Shown here one piece after another: positions 43,443 through 53,208 of a DNA stretch of 64,000 nucleotides. Origin of the DNA: Rhodoferax bucti (GTDB lineage: Bacteria > Pseudomonadota > Gammaproteobacteria > Burkholderiales > Burkholderiaceae_C). The stretch spans positions 434,001 through 498,000 of the forward strand of contig NZ_VAHD01000001.1 in assembly GCF_005876985.1 (NCBI RefSeq), given 5' to 3'. Under the pieces are notes generated by a model, which worked only from the letters and a program-made list of their open reading frames with translations, did no database searches and was not told the DNA's origin. Positions within the stretch are counted from its first letter, which is position 1. Each line of letters begins with the position of its first letter. The position numbers were made by a program, and so were the translations under genes.

Positions 43443-44540
43443 TCAGCGGCGCAGACCGCCCGGTGGCACAGCCTTGGCGGGCGCCGCGCAGAGCGCGCAC
43501 AGTTGCAAGGCAAGGCGGTGCAGCGCCTGCCAGCCGGAGACGGGCCAGTCCGGCTGCTTCAGGCCTTTGACAATCCCGTCCACCACATGGGCGGACTGCA
43601 ACAGCTCCGCCAAGGTGCGCTCGGACAACTTGGGCAACACCCGTTCAAACAGGCGCTCTTTGGCGCCCCAGATGCGGTTTTCGCGCAGCGCCATCGGCAA
43701 GGGGCGGCCTTGGCCCATGGCGTCTTTGACGCGCTTGAGGGCCCGGATGTCTTCGGCCAGGGTGTAGTGCACCAGCACTTCGGCTTCTCCCTCGGCCTGC
43801 AAACCATCGAGCATGCGTTGCACGCGCCCGGCCTGGCCGGCGAGCACTGCTTCTGACAACTTGAACACGTCATAGCGCGCCACATTGAGCACCGCGCTTT
43901 CCACCTGCGCCAGCGTCAAGATGCCGCCATGGGCCTCTGCCGGGTAGAGCAAGCCGAGTTTCTGGATTTCCTGGTGCGCGGCGAGCAAGTTGCCTTCCAC
44001 CCGGTCCGCAAAAAACTGCAGGGTGCGCTGCCCGTCTTCCCCCGCCTCGACCCGCTGCCCTTGCGCCCCCAGTCGCTGGGCGATCCATTGCGGCAAAGCA
44101 TTGCGCTCCACCGGGTCCACCTGGAGGGTGATGCCATAGCTCTCCAGCGCGGAAAACCAGGCGCCGGATTTGGTCATCTTGTCCAGCCGGGGCAAGAGCA
44201 CGATGGTGAGCGTGGAGTCATTGCCCTGCGAACCCTCGGCCAGCTGCTGCAAAGCGACGCTACCGTCCTTGCCGGGCTTGCCGCTGGGAATGCGGATTTC
44301 CACGATTTGCTTGTCTGCAAACAGGCTCAGCGAACCACCGGCGGCCAGCACCTCGCTCCAGTCGAAGTGGGCACCGGCGACCGTGTGCGAAGTGCGCTCG
44401 GTATAGCCCTGGGTGCGGGCGTGGGCGCGAATGGTGTCCAGCGCCTCTTGCTGCAAAAGCGGCTCATCGCCATGCACCGTGTACAAGCTTTTGAGCCCGC
44501 GCTGCAGGTGGTTGCTGAGTTGATTCGCTGCGAGTTGCAT
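43443..44540 (-). CDS. holA: DNA polymerase III delta subunit
   Basis: 365 residues. HolA is the wrench subunit of the clamp loader that opens the sliding clamp. Typical parts: LYTVHGDEPLLQQEALDTIRAHAR, IVEIRIPSGKPGKDG, PRLDKMTKSGAWFSALE, LQFFADRVEGNLLAAHQEIQKLGLLY and RYDVFKLSEAVLAGQ. The tail AAPAKAVPPGGLRR is extra. In related genomes as I know them it follows lptE directly; here a rocF-ocd-lrp block and a repeat lie between. Confidence 0.94.
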   Translation of the reverse strand: MQLAANQLSNHLQRGLKSLYTVHGDEPLLQQEALDTIRAHARTQGYTERTSHTVAGAHFDWSEVLAAGGSLSLFADKQIVEIRIPSGKPGKDGSVALQQLAEGSQGNDSTLTIVLLPRLDKMTKSGAWFSALESYGITLQVDPVERNALPQWIAQRLGAQGQRVEAGEDGQRTLQFFADRVEGNLLAAHQEIQKLGLLYPAEAHGGILTLAQVESAVLNVARYDVFKLSEAVLAGQAGRVQRMLDGLQAEGEAEVLVHYTLAEDIRALKRVKDAMGQGRPLPMALRENRIWGAKERLFERVLPKLSERTLAELLQSAHVVDGIVKGLKQPDWPVSGWQALHRLALQLCALCAAPAKAVPPGGLRR

Positions 44541-44556
44541 AGGGGCATGAGTTTAA

Positions 44557-44653
44557 GGCCCCCACGCTCTGCCGCTACGCGGGTCGCTGCCCCAACTACC
44601 GAAGGGGTTCCTACGAAACCGTGGGGCTCGTTTCAGCTTGGGGCGGCCCGGCG
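44557..44653. repeat. Second copy of the GC-rich repeat family, at the holA/rocF junction
   Basis: GGCCCCCACGCTCTGCCGC, GGGTCGCTGCCCC, then a less conserved middle, then CTTGGGGCGGCCCGGCG. In reverse complement these blocks match the copy at 19803-19878. It fills most of the 146-bp gap between holA and the arginase gene. Confidence 0.7.
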
Positions 44654-44686
44654 CTGAAACCAAGGCCCCTACGCTTCACGGGCAGT

Positions 44687-45595
44687 TCAAGCTGCCAGCT
44701 CCATCGCTGCCCGCTCGGGAGCCAATACCGCACACACCAGATCGGTAGCAGCCTGGGCGGTGCGGCCACCAAAGTCGCGTAGCGGGTTGTACTCCGTGAG
44801 TTCCATAGCCACGAAACCGGGCTGTTGCTGGCAACCGGCAAGCACCGCCAAAGCATCTGCCAAGCGGATGCCCTGCTCCACTGGTGTGCCGGTGCCCGGA
44901 GCGTCGCGCGGGTCCAGGCCATCCAGATCGAAACTAATGCCCCAGCCCGCGGTGCCGCTGTGCGCAATGGCTTGCGCCTCGGCGAAGCAGGCAGCGAATC
45001 CGCGCTCCTGCACCTCGGGCATGTACATCACGCGCACGCCCAAGCGAGCGAGCAGCGCCTGCTCGGCCGGCTCATAGCTGCGAGCACCGATGATGGCCAC
45101 ATGCTCCGGGTGCAATTTGCCGCGCCACCCGAAGAGGTCTGTCATGCCCGGCGCGCCATGGCCCAACAAGGCCGCCAGCGGCATGCCATGCGGGGCTTGG
45201 GTGTCAGAGGTATCCGGGGTGTGGGCGTCCAGGTGAGCATCGATCCACACCAGCCCCAAAGCGCCTTGCAGGCGCACATGGTCAGCCACCGCACTCCAGG
45301 TGCCAACGGCGCAGGAGTGGTCGCCGCCCACCACCAGCGGCTGCTGGCCATGGCGCAGCACCTGCTGCACTGCCAGAGACAGACGATCCGAAAACACCTC
45401 GATGGCGTGCAGCCGGCTGGTCGCCGACATGGGCTGCGCGCTCACCGTGTCGCCCCAGGTCACGGTGCGCCCGGTGGCAGACAGGGCGCGAGCCATGCCG
45501 TGGTCTTTGAGCGCCGCAGCACCCCATTTGCAACCGCCATCGCTGGCCCCCTCACCGACGGCCGCGCCGATGATGTGCAGGACGTGGTCGCTCAT
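44687..45595 (-). CDS. rocF: Arginase
   Basis: 302 residues. Ureohydrolase metal ligands are present: GGDHS, DAHLDAH and SFDLDGLDP. The GTPVEQGIRLADAL and MELTEYNPLRD segments fit arginase better than agmatinase. It splits arginine into ornithine and urea. Its start overlaps the stop of the ornithine cyclodeaminase gene by 4 bp, so the two enzymes are made together and act in sequence. Confidence 0.93.
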   Translation of the reverse strand: MSDHVLHIIGAAVGEGASDGGCKWGAAALKDHGMARALSATGRTVTWGDTVSAQPMSATSRLHAIEVFSDRLSLAVQQVLRHGQQPLVVGGDHSCAVGTWSAVADHVRLQGALGLVWIDAHLDAHTPDTSDTQAPHGMPLAALLGHGAPGMTDLFGWRGKLHPEHVAIIGARSYEPAEQALLARLGVRVMYMPEVQERGFAACFAEAQAIAHSGTAGWGISFDLDGLDPRDAPGTGTPVEQGIRLADALAVLAGCQQQPGFVAMELTEYNPLRDFGGRTAQAATDLVCAVLAPERAAMELAA

Positions 45596-46644
45596 GCTGC
45601 TTTGCGCAACACGGGTCGGGCTGCCGTAGCGCAGGCAAACAGGTCTTTGGGGTCTGGCATGTCCGGCACCAGCTGCACCGTGCTGCCCACGCCCAGCTTC
45701 TGGGACAAGGCATGCACATAGCGCAGGGCCGACAGGTCTTCCAGCGCAAAACCCACCGAGTCGAACAAGGTCACTTGCGCGGCGTTGTCGCGCCCCACAG
45801 CTGTACCGGCCAGCACTTTCCAGAGCGGATGCGTCACAAAATCGGCCGGCATCTGCTGCAACTCGCCCTCGATGCGGGTTTGCGGCTCGAACTCCACAAA
45901 CACCTTGGCGTGGTGCAGGATCTCGGCCTGCAGCTCGGTCTTGCCGGGGCAGTCGCCGCCCACCGCATTCAGGTGCATGCCGGACTCGATCATGTCGGCC
46001 GTGAGGATGGTGGCATTGGTCTTGTCGGCCGTCACCGTGGTCACGATGTCGGCACCGCGCACGGCCTCGCGGGTGGAGGCGCAGCGGACGATCGTCAAGC
46101 TGCCCGCATCGGTGTAGGGGCGCAGGTTGGCGACGAGTTTGTCGGTGGCTTTGGCATCCACATCAAACACGCGCAACGTGGTGATGCCCAGCTGAGTCAT
46201 GAAGGCAATCGCCTGAAATTCGCTTTGCGAGCCATTGCCAATCAGGGCCATGGTTTTGCTCTCGGGCCGGGCCAGCACCTTGGCGGCCATGGCGGAGGTG
46301 GCCGCAGTGCGCAGCGCGGTGGTGATGGTCAGCTCGCTGAGCAGCTCGGGGTAGCCGGTCGCTACATCGGCCAGCACGCCAAAGGCCATGACGGTGGACA
46401 AGCCCTGCAGCGGGTTCTTGGGGTGGCCGTTCACGTACTTGAAGGCATAGAGCGCGCTGTCAGAGACCGGCATCAGCTCGATCACGCCATTGGTGCTGTG
46501 GTTGGCGGTGCGGGGGGATTTGTCAAAGTCTTCCCAGCGCAAAAAGTCTTCGCAGATGGTCTGGGCCATCTCGGACATCATGGGGGCCAGGCCGTGCTGG
46601 CGCACCAGCTGCTGCATGTCGTGCACGTCGATATAGCGGGTCAT
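45592..46644 (-). CDS. ocd: Ornithine cyclodeaminase
   Basis: 350 residues of the OCD / mu-crystallin family. It turns ornithine directly into proline and ammonia with bound NAD+. TALRTAATSAMAAKVLARPESKTMALIGNGSQSEFQA contains the substrate Arg and the dinucleotide site; FVEFEPQTRIEGE and DSVGFALEDLSALRYVH are typical. A GAGGAG ribosome-binding site precedes the ATG. It is translationally coupled to arginase. Together they convert arginine to proline and nitrogen. Confidence 0.95.
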   Translation of the reverse strand: MTRYIDVHDMQQLVRQHGLAPMMSEMAQTICEDFLRWEDFDKSPRTANHSTNGVIELMPVSDSALYAFKYVNGHPKNPLQGLSTVMAFGVLADVATGYPELLSELTITTALRTAATSAMAAKVLARPESKTMALIGNGSQSEFQAIAFMTQLGITTLRVFDVDAKATDKLVANLRPYTDAGSLTIVRCASTREAVRGADIVTTVTADKTNATILTADMIESGMHLNAVGGDCPGKTELQAEILHHAKVFVEFEPQTRIEGELQQMPADFVTHPLWKVLAGTAVGRDNAAQVTLFDSVGFALEDLSALRYVHALSQKLGVGSTVQLVPDMPDPKDLFACATAARPVLRKAA

Positions 46645-46797
46645 GGGGTTCTCCTCGGGGCATGCGCCGGGAGGGGATGCGGAATCCGCACCTACCGCAT
46701 CGCCGGGCTGTGCAAGAAGTCTAGGTTCAGCACAGAGGAAGTTAGCGACGAAGCAGAGGGCTCAAAACGCAGCAAACGGCTGCTCCGCATGCACTTT

Positions 46798-46814
46798 ACT
46801 TCCGAAACGGAAGT
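46798..46814. promoter_or_regulatory. Inverted repeat between lrp and ocd
   Basis: ACTTCCG-AAA-CGGAAGT, a perfect 7-bp inverted repeat, in the 177-bp gap upstream of ocd and 8 bp after the lrp stop. It could be a binding site for the Lrp-type regulator or a weak transcript end. No T-run follows. Confidence 0.45.
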
Positions 46815-46821
46815 GCCTGCA

Positions 46822-47301
46822 TCAGCGCGTGGTGCGCACCATGAGCGGGAAGCCCGCAAATTCCTTGACCGTTTGCAGCTCGGTGCTGGTGACCACCTTG
46901 TCGATGCCCAGCCCCACATCGTCAATCCAGGTGTTGGTCAGGTCCCGGTAATGCGCCAGATCGCGACAGGCTAGGCGCACCAGATAGTCGTAACGGCCGC
47001 TCACCAAGTAGCAGGCGATCACCTCCGGGCAGGCCACCATGGCCTGCTCGAAGCGCTGCACGGTGGCCTGACGCTGGTCCTTGAGCGCGATTTCGGCAAA
47101 CACTGACACATGCTCGCCTATGCTCTGGCGCGCGAGCAGGGCGCGGTAGCCTTCGATATGCCCTTCGTCTTCCAGTTTGTGGATGCGGTTGAGCGTGGCA
47201 CGGGCCGAGAGGTTGACGGCTTCAGACAGGGCCTGCGCGCTCATGCGGCCATCCTTCTGGAGCAGCTCCAGCAAGGTCTGGTCCACCCGGTCCAGGGCCA
47301 T
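46822..47301 (-). CDS. Lrp/AsnC-family regulator
   Basis: 159 residues. The N-terminal helix-turn-helix: DRVDQTLLELLQKDGRMSAQALSEAVNLSARATLNRIHKLEDEG. A C-terminal RAM ligand domain follows, with VFAEIALKD, VIACYLVSGRYDYLVRLAC and the VTSTELQTVKEF strand. Regulators of this type sense amino acids. Lying just upstream of ocd-rocF in the same direction, it probably responds to arginine or ornithine and activates them. It starts 2 bp after the lptE stop codon, an unusual place. Confidence 0.9.
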   Translation of the reverse strand: MALDRVDQTLLELLQKDGRMSAQALSEAVNLSARATLNRIHKLEDEGHIEGYRALLARQSIGEHVSVFAEIALKDQRQATVQRFEQAMVACPEVIACYLVSGRYDYLVRLACRDLAHYRDLTNTWIDDVGLGIDKVVTSTELQTVKEFAGFPLMVRTTR

Positions 47302-47303
47302 CG

Positions 47304-47804
47304 TCAGGGCTCCAGGGTTTTGATGGCGGCCAGACGGCGCAGCAACTGCTGCACGATGTCCGACTGCATGTCGCGGTAGAGCAGCGCCTCTTCAGTTTCT
47401 TTGGCCAACACCGCAGACTCGTTGAAGCTGATGTCGCGCTCCTGCAGGATGTCGGAGGGCTCAATCAGGTCGCGCCCCGCAGACGTGCGCATGCGAAAGC
47501 GTATCTTGAGGCGCAACTGGTATTCCCGAACTTGGCCGGAGGCGTTCAAGCCCACCACCACCTTCTCACGCGTCTCGCCGAGGATGTCCACAATCACGTC
47601 CGGCGGCTGCCCGCCCGCAGCGGGCGCAACCGGGCGCACCATGGCGCCCAAATAACGCGCCAGCTCGGAGGCAACGGCACCGCCACGCTCCGGCGTCACG
47701 GCAATCGTCTCAAACGCAAAGGTCTGCTTGCCGCGCAGCTTGAAGCCGCAGCCCTCCAACAACGCGGCGGCAGACAGGGCAAACAGGTGGCGGCGGTTCA
47801 GCAT
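47304..47804 (-). CDS. lptE: LPS-assembly lipoprotein LptE
   Basis: 166 residues. Signal peptide with lipobox LLEGC near residue 19, followed by GFKLRGKQTFAFETIAVTPE, the LptE family start. It is the plug lipoprotein of LptD and helps lipopolysaccharide reach the outer surface. Position directly after leuS (5 bp) is the standard place. The Glu in the lipobox at -1 is less common than Gly or Ala. Confidence 0.9.
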   Translation of the reverse strand: MLNRRHLFALSAAALLEGCGFKLRGKQTFAFETIAVTPERGGAVASELARYLGAMVRPVAPAAGGQPPDVIVDILGETREKVVVGLNASGQVREYQLRLKIRFRMRTSAGRDLIEPSDILQERDISFNESAVLAKETEEALLYRDMQSDIVQQLLRRLAAIKTLEP

Positions 47805-47809
47805 GATGC

Positions 47810-50590
47810 TCAGACGACGATGTTGACCAAGCGGCCCGGCACCACGATGACCTTCTTGGCGGGCGCGCCTGCGGCATGGCTCACAAACACCTCACTGGCC
47901 AGCGCAGCGGCTTCGATGGCGGCCTTGTCAGCGCCTGCCGGCACACGCACCGCACCCCGCAGCTTGCCGTTGATTTGCAGCACCAGTTCGATCTCGTCTT
48001 GCACCAGGGCCGCCGCGTCCACCTGGGGCCAAGGCGCATCCAGCAGATCGCCCAATGCTGAGGCATAGCCCAGCTCGGACCACAAGGCGTGCGAGAGGTG
48101 TGGCGTAGCGGGGTACAGGCAACGCAGCAGGATGCCGAAACCTTCGATCAGGGCCACTTGTGCACCGGCGCTGTCCATGGCCTTGAAGCCTTCCAGCGCG
48201 TTGATCATCTTCATCGCACCCGACACCACCGTGTTGTATTGCATGCGCTGGTAATCGAAGTCCACCTGCTTGAGCACGGTGTGCATTTCCAGCCGGAGCG
48301 CCTTGGCCTCCTTGCCGAATTCCACATCATTCAGGCCCTTGGCGCCCGCCACGCTTGCGCGAGCAGCTACAGAATCCATAGCAGACAGTTTGTAGCCAAA
48401 GTTCCAGACGCGGCGCAGGAAGCGGTAGCTGCCTTCCACGGCCGAGTCGTTCCACTCCAGCGTGGCCTCGGGTGGCGAGGTGAACATGGTGTAAATGCGG
48501 GCCGTGTCTGCGCCGTACTTGGCGATCAGCTCCTGCGGGTCCACACCGTTGTTCTTGGACTTGGACATGGTGCCCACGCCCTCGTAGTCGATGGCCGTGC
48601 CCACGGGCAGCAAGCCATCGGCACTGTCGACTTCGACGATGAGCTTGGCGCCCACCACCTTGCCGGCCGCGTCATGCACATGCTCCACATCCTTGGGCCA
48701 GAAGTATTCCTTGCCGCCCTTGGCGGTGCGGCGGCTGTAGATGTGATTGAGCACCATGCCTTGGGTCAGCAGCTTGGTGAAGGGCTCGTCCACCTTCACC
48801 AGGCCCAGGTCGCGCATGACCTTGGTCCAGAAGCGGGCGTACAGCAAGTGCAGGATGGCGTGTTCGATACCCCCGATGTATTGGTCCATGCCGCTGCCGC
48901 CCTTGCCACCCAAGGCCTCGGCATTCTGGTCCCGCATCCAGTAGTCGGTACCACCCGCCACCATGGCGTCCGGATTCTTCGGATCGCAATAGCGCATGAA
49001 GTACCAGGACGAGTCCACAAAGGTGTCCATGGTGTCAGTTTCGCGGCGTGCGGGCTTGCCACACACCGGGCAGACCACGCCGGCGTGGAAGCCTTCGTGC
49101 TTGTGCAGCGGATTGCCGGAGCCATCGGGCACGCAATCCTGCGGCAGCACCACGGGCAGGTCTTTTTCAGGGACTGGCACAGCGCCGTGTTCATCGCAAT
49201 GGATGATCGGGATGGGCGTGCCCCAATAGCGTTGGCGGCTCACGCCCCAGTCACGCAGGCGCCAGGTGGTTTTCTTCTCGCCCAAGCCTTGGGCAGCCAG
49301 GTCTGTAGCCACGGCATCGACCGCTGCCTTGTAGGCCAGGCCGTCGTATTTGCCGGAGTTCACCGTCACGGCGCGCTGCTTGTCGCCATACCAATCGGCC
49401 CAAGCGTCTAGCGAGAAGGTTTCGCCGTCTGCGGTGACGACCTGCTTGATCTCGATGCCGTATTTCTTGGCAAACGCAAAGTCACGCTCGTCGTGCGCAG
49501 GTACGCCCATCACGGCGCCATCGCCATAGCCCATCAACACATAGTTGCCGACCCATACCGGCACCTGGGCGCCGGTCAGCGGGTGGGTCACGAACAAGCC
49601 GGTGTTCAGGCCCTTCTTCTCTTGGGTGGCCAGCTCGGCCTCGGTGGTGCCACCGGTCTTGCACTCTTCAATGAAGGCGGCCAGTGCAGGGTTGGAGGCT
49701 GCAGCGTGCGCAGCAAGGGGGTGCTCGGGCGCCACGGCGCAGAAGGTCACACCCATCACCGTGTCCGCACGGGTGGTGAACACGTACATGCGGCCGTCGC
49801 CGATCAGCGCACCCGTCGAATCCTGGATGTCGTGGGTGAACGCGAAGCGCACGCCCTCCGACTTGCCGATCCAGTTTTCCTGCATCAGGCGCACGCGGTC
49901 GGGCCAACCGGTGAGCGTGGCCTTGTCGTTGCCCATCTGCACGTGGTCCAGCAGCTCTTGCGCGTAGTCGGTGATCTTGAGGTAGTAGCCGGGGATTTCG
50001 CGCTTCTCGACCACCGCACCGGTGCGCCAGCCCTTGCCGTCAATCACCTGCTCGTTGGCCAGCACGGTCTGGTCCACCGGGTCCCAGTTCACCACCTGGG
50101 TCTTGCGGTAGGCAATGCCTTTTTCCAGCATCTTCAGGAACAACCACTGGTTCCATTGGTAGTAATCGGGATCGCAGGTGGCGACTTCACGGCTCCAGTC
50201 GATGGCCAGGCCCATGGCCTGCATCTGACCCTTCATGTAGGCGATGTTCTCGTAGGTCCACTTGGCGGGTGGCACCTTGTTCTTGAGTGCCGCGTTTTCG
50301 GCAGGCAAGCCAAATGCATCCCAGCCCATGGGCATGAGCACGTTGTGACCGTTCATGCGCAGGTAGCGGGCAAGCATGTCGTTGATGGTGTAGTTGCGCA
50401 CGTGGCCCATGTGCAGCTTGCCGCTGGGGTACGGCAGCATGGAGCAGGCGTAGAACTTCTTCTTGGGCTTGCCGTCCACGCCCACGGCGTTTTCGGTGAC
50501 ACGGTAGGCGGTATCGCCATTCCACAAAGGCTGTGCCCAATGGGCTTGCGCGGCTTGTTCTACGTCGAGGTGCTGGTACTTGTCTTGCAT
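47810..50590 (-). CDS. leuS: Leucyl-tRNA synthetase
   Basis: 926 residues, longer than the E. coli enzyme (about 860). Class I marks: [15 protein letters not shown] (HIGH box at 60-63) and [13 protein letters not shown] (KMSKS). The editing domain, [19 protein letters not shown] and the Cys-rich [24 protein letters not shown] are present. Part of the extra length is a segment near residues 736-750 ([17 protein letters not shown]) coded by an interspersed repeat within the anticodon-binding region. lptE follows by 5 bp. Confidence 0.97.
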   Translation of the reverse strand: MQDKYQHLDVEQAAQAHWAQPLWNGDTAYRVTENAVGVDGKPKKKFYACSMLPYPSGKLHMGHVRNYTINDMLARYLRMNGHNVLMPMGWDAFGLPAENAALKNKVPPAKWTYENIAYMKGQMQAMGLAIDWSREVATCDPDYYQWNQWLFLKMLEKGIAYRKTQVVNWDPVDQTVLANEQVIDGKGWRTGAVVEKREIPGYYLKITDYAQELLDHVQMGNDKATLTGWPDRVRLMQENWIGKSEGVRFAFTHDIQDSTGALIGDGRMYVFTTRADTVMGVTFCAVAPEHPLAAHAAASNPALAAFIEECKTGGTTEAELATQEKKGLNTGLFVTHPLTGAQVPVWVGNYVLMGYGDGAVMGVPAHDERDFAFAKKYGIEIKQVVTADGETFSLDAWADWYGDKQRAVTVNSGKYDGLAYKAAVDAVATDLAAQGLGEKKTTWRLRDWGVSRQRYWGTPIPIIHCDEHGAVPVPEKDLPVVLPQDCVPDGSGNPLHKHEGFHAGVVCPVCGKPARRETDTMDTFVDSSWYFMRYCDPKNPDAMVAGGTDYWMRDQNAEALGGKGGSGMDQYIGGIEHAILHLLYARFWTKVMRDLGLVKVDEPFTKLLTQGMVLNHIYSRRTAKGGKEYFWPKDVEHVHDAAGKVVGAKLIVEVDSADGLLPVGTAIDYEGVGTMSKSKNNGVDPQELIAKYGADTARIYTMFTSPPEATLEWNDSAVEGSYRFLRRVWNFGYKLSAMDSVAARASVAGAKGLNDVEFGKEAKALRLEMHTVLKQVDFDYQRMQYNTVVSGAMKMINALEGFKAMDSAGAQVALIEGFGILLRCLYPATPHLSHALWSELGYASALGDLLDAPWPQVDAAALVQDEIELVLQINGKLRGAVRVPAGADKAAIEAAALASEVFVSHAAGAPAKKVIVVPGRLVNIVV
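48341..48384. repeat. Interspersed GCTAY-N7-ATAGC repeat inside leuS
   Basis: TTGCGCGAGCAGCTAC, AGAATCC, ATAGC, AGAC. The core and arm match the intergenic copies; the outer arm (GGCGCCCGCC) is less clear. Translated in frame in leuS. Confidence 0.65.
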
Positions 50591-50664
50591 GGGGAATGGG
50601 CAGCGGTCACGCTGCCGTGAAGAGAGGCTTGGTGCGATTTTAGGCGCTGCACTGCGCGCGGGGT

Positions 50665-51093
50665 TCAGGGAGAGGCGGACGCCTCGGGTTCGGCCACAAA
50701 TCCAATCTGGCTCAAGCCCGCTTTTTGGGCCAAACCCATGACCTCCACCACGCGGCCGTAAGGCACGGTGGAGTCAGCGCGCAGACGGACTTCGGTATTC
50801 GGGTTGCGCTTGGCAGCGTCGGCCAAAGCATTGGCCAAAGCGGGCTTGTCCATGGGCGCATCGTTCACATAGGTCTGCCCTGCAGGATCAATGGTGACCG
50901 CTATAAATTTGGGAGCGTCCGTCGCTTGCGTGCCCTGCGCCTGAGGCAAATCCACCTTCACAGCGCTCACCATCAGGGGAGCAGTGATGATGAAGATCAC
51001 CAGCAACACCAGCATCACGTCAATCAGCGGCGTCATGTTGATGTCGCTCATCGGCTGCGCGCCGGACGGGCGTTCCAAGCGGCCGAATGCCAT
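50665..51093 (-). CDS. exbD: ExbD/TolR-family biopolymer transport protein
   Basis: 142 residues. A short cytoplasmic start ([16 protein letters not shown]) leads to one membrane helix that carries the essential Asp of the proton channel, followed by a periplasmic domain ending [20 protein letters not shown]. It pairs with ExbB, whose stop is adjacent (no gap). TonB, TolA and TolB are not in the window, so ExbD and TolR cannot be told apart with certainty. Confidence 0.9.
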   Translation of the reverse strand: MAFGRLERPSGAQPMSDINMTPLIDVMLVLLVIFIITAPLMVSAVKVDLPQAQGTQATDAPKFIAVTIDPAGQTYVNDAPMDKPALANALADAAKRNPNTEVRLRADSTVPYGRVVEVMGLAQKAGLSQIGFVAEPEASASP

Positions 51094-51744
51094 TCAGTCC
51101 GCCTTGGGGCTGCTCAGCAGCAGCTCGCGCAGGTCCAGGGCAAAGCCCTCGAGATCGGCCTCCAGACGGGCGACCAGACGGCCGAACACGTTGTAGGCCA
51201 ACACAGCGGGAATCGCCACGGCCAAGCCAGCCGCTGTCATGATCAGCGCCTCGCCCACCGGGCCGGAGATTTTGTCGATGCTGACTTGCCCGCCACCGGT
51301 GATGCTGATGAGCGCATGGTAGATGCCCCATACCGTGCCCAACAGTCCCACGAAGGGGGCAGTCGATCCCACAGTAGCCAGCAATACCTGACCGGACTGT
51401 AAGCGTTGCAACACGCCGTGCAACGCGTCACGCAGGACGCGGGTGAGTTGTTGGCCCCTGTCACCGGCAGCTGCCAGCGTCCCAGCACCTTGGGTCTGCG
51501 TGGCTTGGACCAGGGGCAAGACCAGGCCCTCCCGGTCAAATGCGGGTAGCGCCGCCAAAGCGGCATTCACATCCGCCGCTTGCCAAAAGGCCGCTGTGCT
51601 GCGCGACACGTCCGTCAGCGCGCGCTGCAGCAACCAGCTTTTCCAGAAAATCACAAACCAAGCGGCGATGGACATGCAGAGCAATATCAACGCCACGGCG
51701 GTATGAACCGCATCTCCCTGGAAAAGCAGCTGTAGCGGGGTCAT
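51094..51744 (-). CDS. exbB: ExbB/TolQ/MotA-family proton channel protein
   Basis: 216 residues with three membrane helices. The family's [22 protein letters not shown] and the [27 protein letters not shown] are clear. It forms the proton channel with ExbD/TolR and powers outer-membrane transport. The start overlaps the dapB stop by 4 bp, and exbD begins right after its stop, so dapB-exbB-exbD is one operon. Confidence 0.92.
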   Translation of the reverse strand: MTPLQLLFQGDAVHTAVALILLCMSIAAWFVIFWKSWLLQRALTDVSRSTAAFWQAADVNAALAALPAFDREGLVLPLVQATQTQGAGTLAAAGDRGQQLTRVLRDALHGVLQRLQSGQVLLATVGSTAPFVGLLGTVWGIYHALISITGGGQVSIDKISGPVGEALIMTAAGLAVAIPAVLAYNVFGRLVARLEADLEGFALDLRELLLSSPKAD

Positions 51745-52544
51745 TTCAAATTCAGGACGTCAAACATGTCATACAGCCCCGGCGCACGACCGGCCAGGAA
51801 ACGCACAGCGCGCAAGCTGCCCTGGGCATACGTGGCGCGACTCGACGACTTGTGGCTGATCTCAATCCGCTCGCCGGTGCCTGCAAATAGCACGGTGTGG
51901 TCACCCACGATATCGCCTCCGCGAATGGTGGCGAAGCCGATGCTGGAAGGGCCGCGTTCGCCAGTCACGCCGTAGCGCTCGTAGACAGCACATTCCTTCA
52001 AGTCGCGGCCCAAGGCGTCGGCAATCACTTCACCCATCTTGAGTGCGGTGCCAGAAGGCGCATCCACTTTGTGACGGTGGTGGGCTTCCACGATTTCAAT
52101 GTCATAGCCGGTGGCAAGCGCCTTGGCCGCCATCTCCAGCAGCTTCAAGGTCACGTTCACCCCAACGCTCATGTTGGGCGCCATCATGATGGGGATGGAC
52201 TTGGCAATCTCGGCGATTTCGGCTTTTTGCTCGTCGGTAAATCCGGTGGTTCCGATCACGGCCGCAACACCCAATTCGCGGCACACCTGCAAGTGGGCCA
52301 GCGTGCCTTCCGGGCGGGTGAAGTCAATGAGCGCCTGGCTGTTCTTCAGGCCTTCGCGCACATCTGCAGTGATCAACACACCAGTAGCTTGTCCAGAGAA
52401 GGCGCCGGCGTCCAGACCCAGGGAAGGACTGCCGGCAATATCCAGCGCGCCGGCCAGCGTGCAATCGTCTGCAGCTTGGACGGCGTCAATCAGCATCTGG
52501 CCCATGCGGCCGGAAGCGCCTGCAATGGCGATGGAATGGGTCAT
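51741..52544 (-). CDS. dapB: 4-hydroxy-tetrahydrodipicolinate reductase
   Basis: 267 residues. DapB reduces 4-hydroxy-tetrahydrodipicolinate with NAD(P)H in lysine and diaminopimelate synthesis. [16 protein letters not shown] binds the nucleotide; GTTGFTDEQ and the catalytic [14 protein letters not shown] are present. It follows bamE by 26 bp and overlaps exbB by 4 bp. This operon of an outer-membrane assembly factor, a cell-wall precursor enzyme and a proton channel is all envelope-related. Confidence 0.96.
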   Translation of the reverse strand: MTHSIAIAGASGRMGQMLIDAVQAADDCTLAGALDIAGSPSLGLDAGAFSGQATGVLITADVREGLKNSQALIDFTRPEGTLAHLQVCRELGVAAVIGTTGFTDEQKAEIAEIAKSIPIMMAPNMSVGVNVTLKLLEMAAKALATGYDIEIVEAHHRHKVDAPSGTALKMGEVIADALGRDLKECAVYERYGVTGERGPSSIGFATIRGGDIVGDHTVLFAGTGERIEISHKSSSRATYAQGSLRAVRFLAGRAPGLYDMFDVLNLK

Positions 52545-52570
52545 GGTCTAAAGAAGTGAAATAGGAAAAA

Positions 52571-53125
52571 TCAAAGTCCGCCGGGTTCCAGCGGGGGGTA
52601 GGCAGTTGCGGATGCGGCGCTGGCCGGCGCAGGTGCCACCGGCGCCTCCGGCTTTTTAGGCGCCGGGAATTTTTTCAGCGCTTCCTCAGATGCCTTCAAC
52701 GCAGGTGCAGGCCCCAACTTCACACCGGAGCGCAGAGTGGACACAAACTCAGTCTCGCTGGGCAAATCGTCCGCTTCAATGCGGCTGATCGCGTCGTTGG
52801 CAAAAAACACGGTGACCTTGCGTGCTTGTGGCTCACTGCCCTGGCGCTTGAGGGTGAACACATAGTCCCACCGGTCAGCATGAAACACGCTGGTCAACAG
52901 CGGCGTCCCCAGCACATCCTGCGCAATGGCGCGTGGCATGCCGGGGCGCAACACCGCCAGCTGCTCACGGGTCACCACATTCCCTTGGACGATATCAATC
53001 TTGTACGGGGTGACTGCCCGGGCTACCTGATCGCCGGTTGGCCCCACCGAACTGCAGGCCCCCAACGCGGCGGCAAGCAGGCCTGCAGCAACAAAACGAA
53101 GGCGATAGCGGGTGGTAAGTGGCAT
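52571..53125 (-). CDS. bamE: Outer-membrane assembly factor BamE
   Basis: 184 residues. Lipoprotein signal ends in LGACSS. The BamE core follows: YKIDIVQGNVVTREQLAVLRPGM, QDVLGTPLLTSVFHADRWDYVF and VTVFFANDAISRIEAD. The Pro/Ala-rich C-terminal third (residues about 145-184) is an extension. BamE is part of the complex that inserts barrel proteins into the outer membrane. Divergent from fur by 83 bp, the usual layout in Burkholderiales. Confidence 0.93.
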   Translation of the reverse strand: MPLTTRYRLRFVAAGLLAAALGACSSVGPTGDQVARAVTPYKIDIVQGNVVTREQLAVLRPGMPRAIAQDVLGTPLLTSVFHADRWDYVFTLKRQGSEPQARKVTVFFANDAISRIEADDLPSETEFVSTLRSGVKLGPAPALKASEEALKKFPAPKKPEAPVAPAPASAASATAYPPLEPGGL

Positions 53126-53208
53126 GAAAATTGAAGGGCGATATGATCGTGGCATTGTAGCGGTTGGCCCCTGTTGGCCTGTTTGATGACCATGCCGGGA
53201 ATGTGCCG

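Noticed and set aside
44541..44686. Small gene in the holA/rocF gap
   Set aside because: The stretch is accounted for by the GC-rich repeat; no start with a ribosome-binding site and no coding pattern.
49493..50620. Open frame opposite leuS
   Set aside because: Shadow of the leucyl-tRNA synthetase gene, without a ribosome-binding site or domain.
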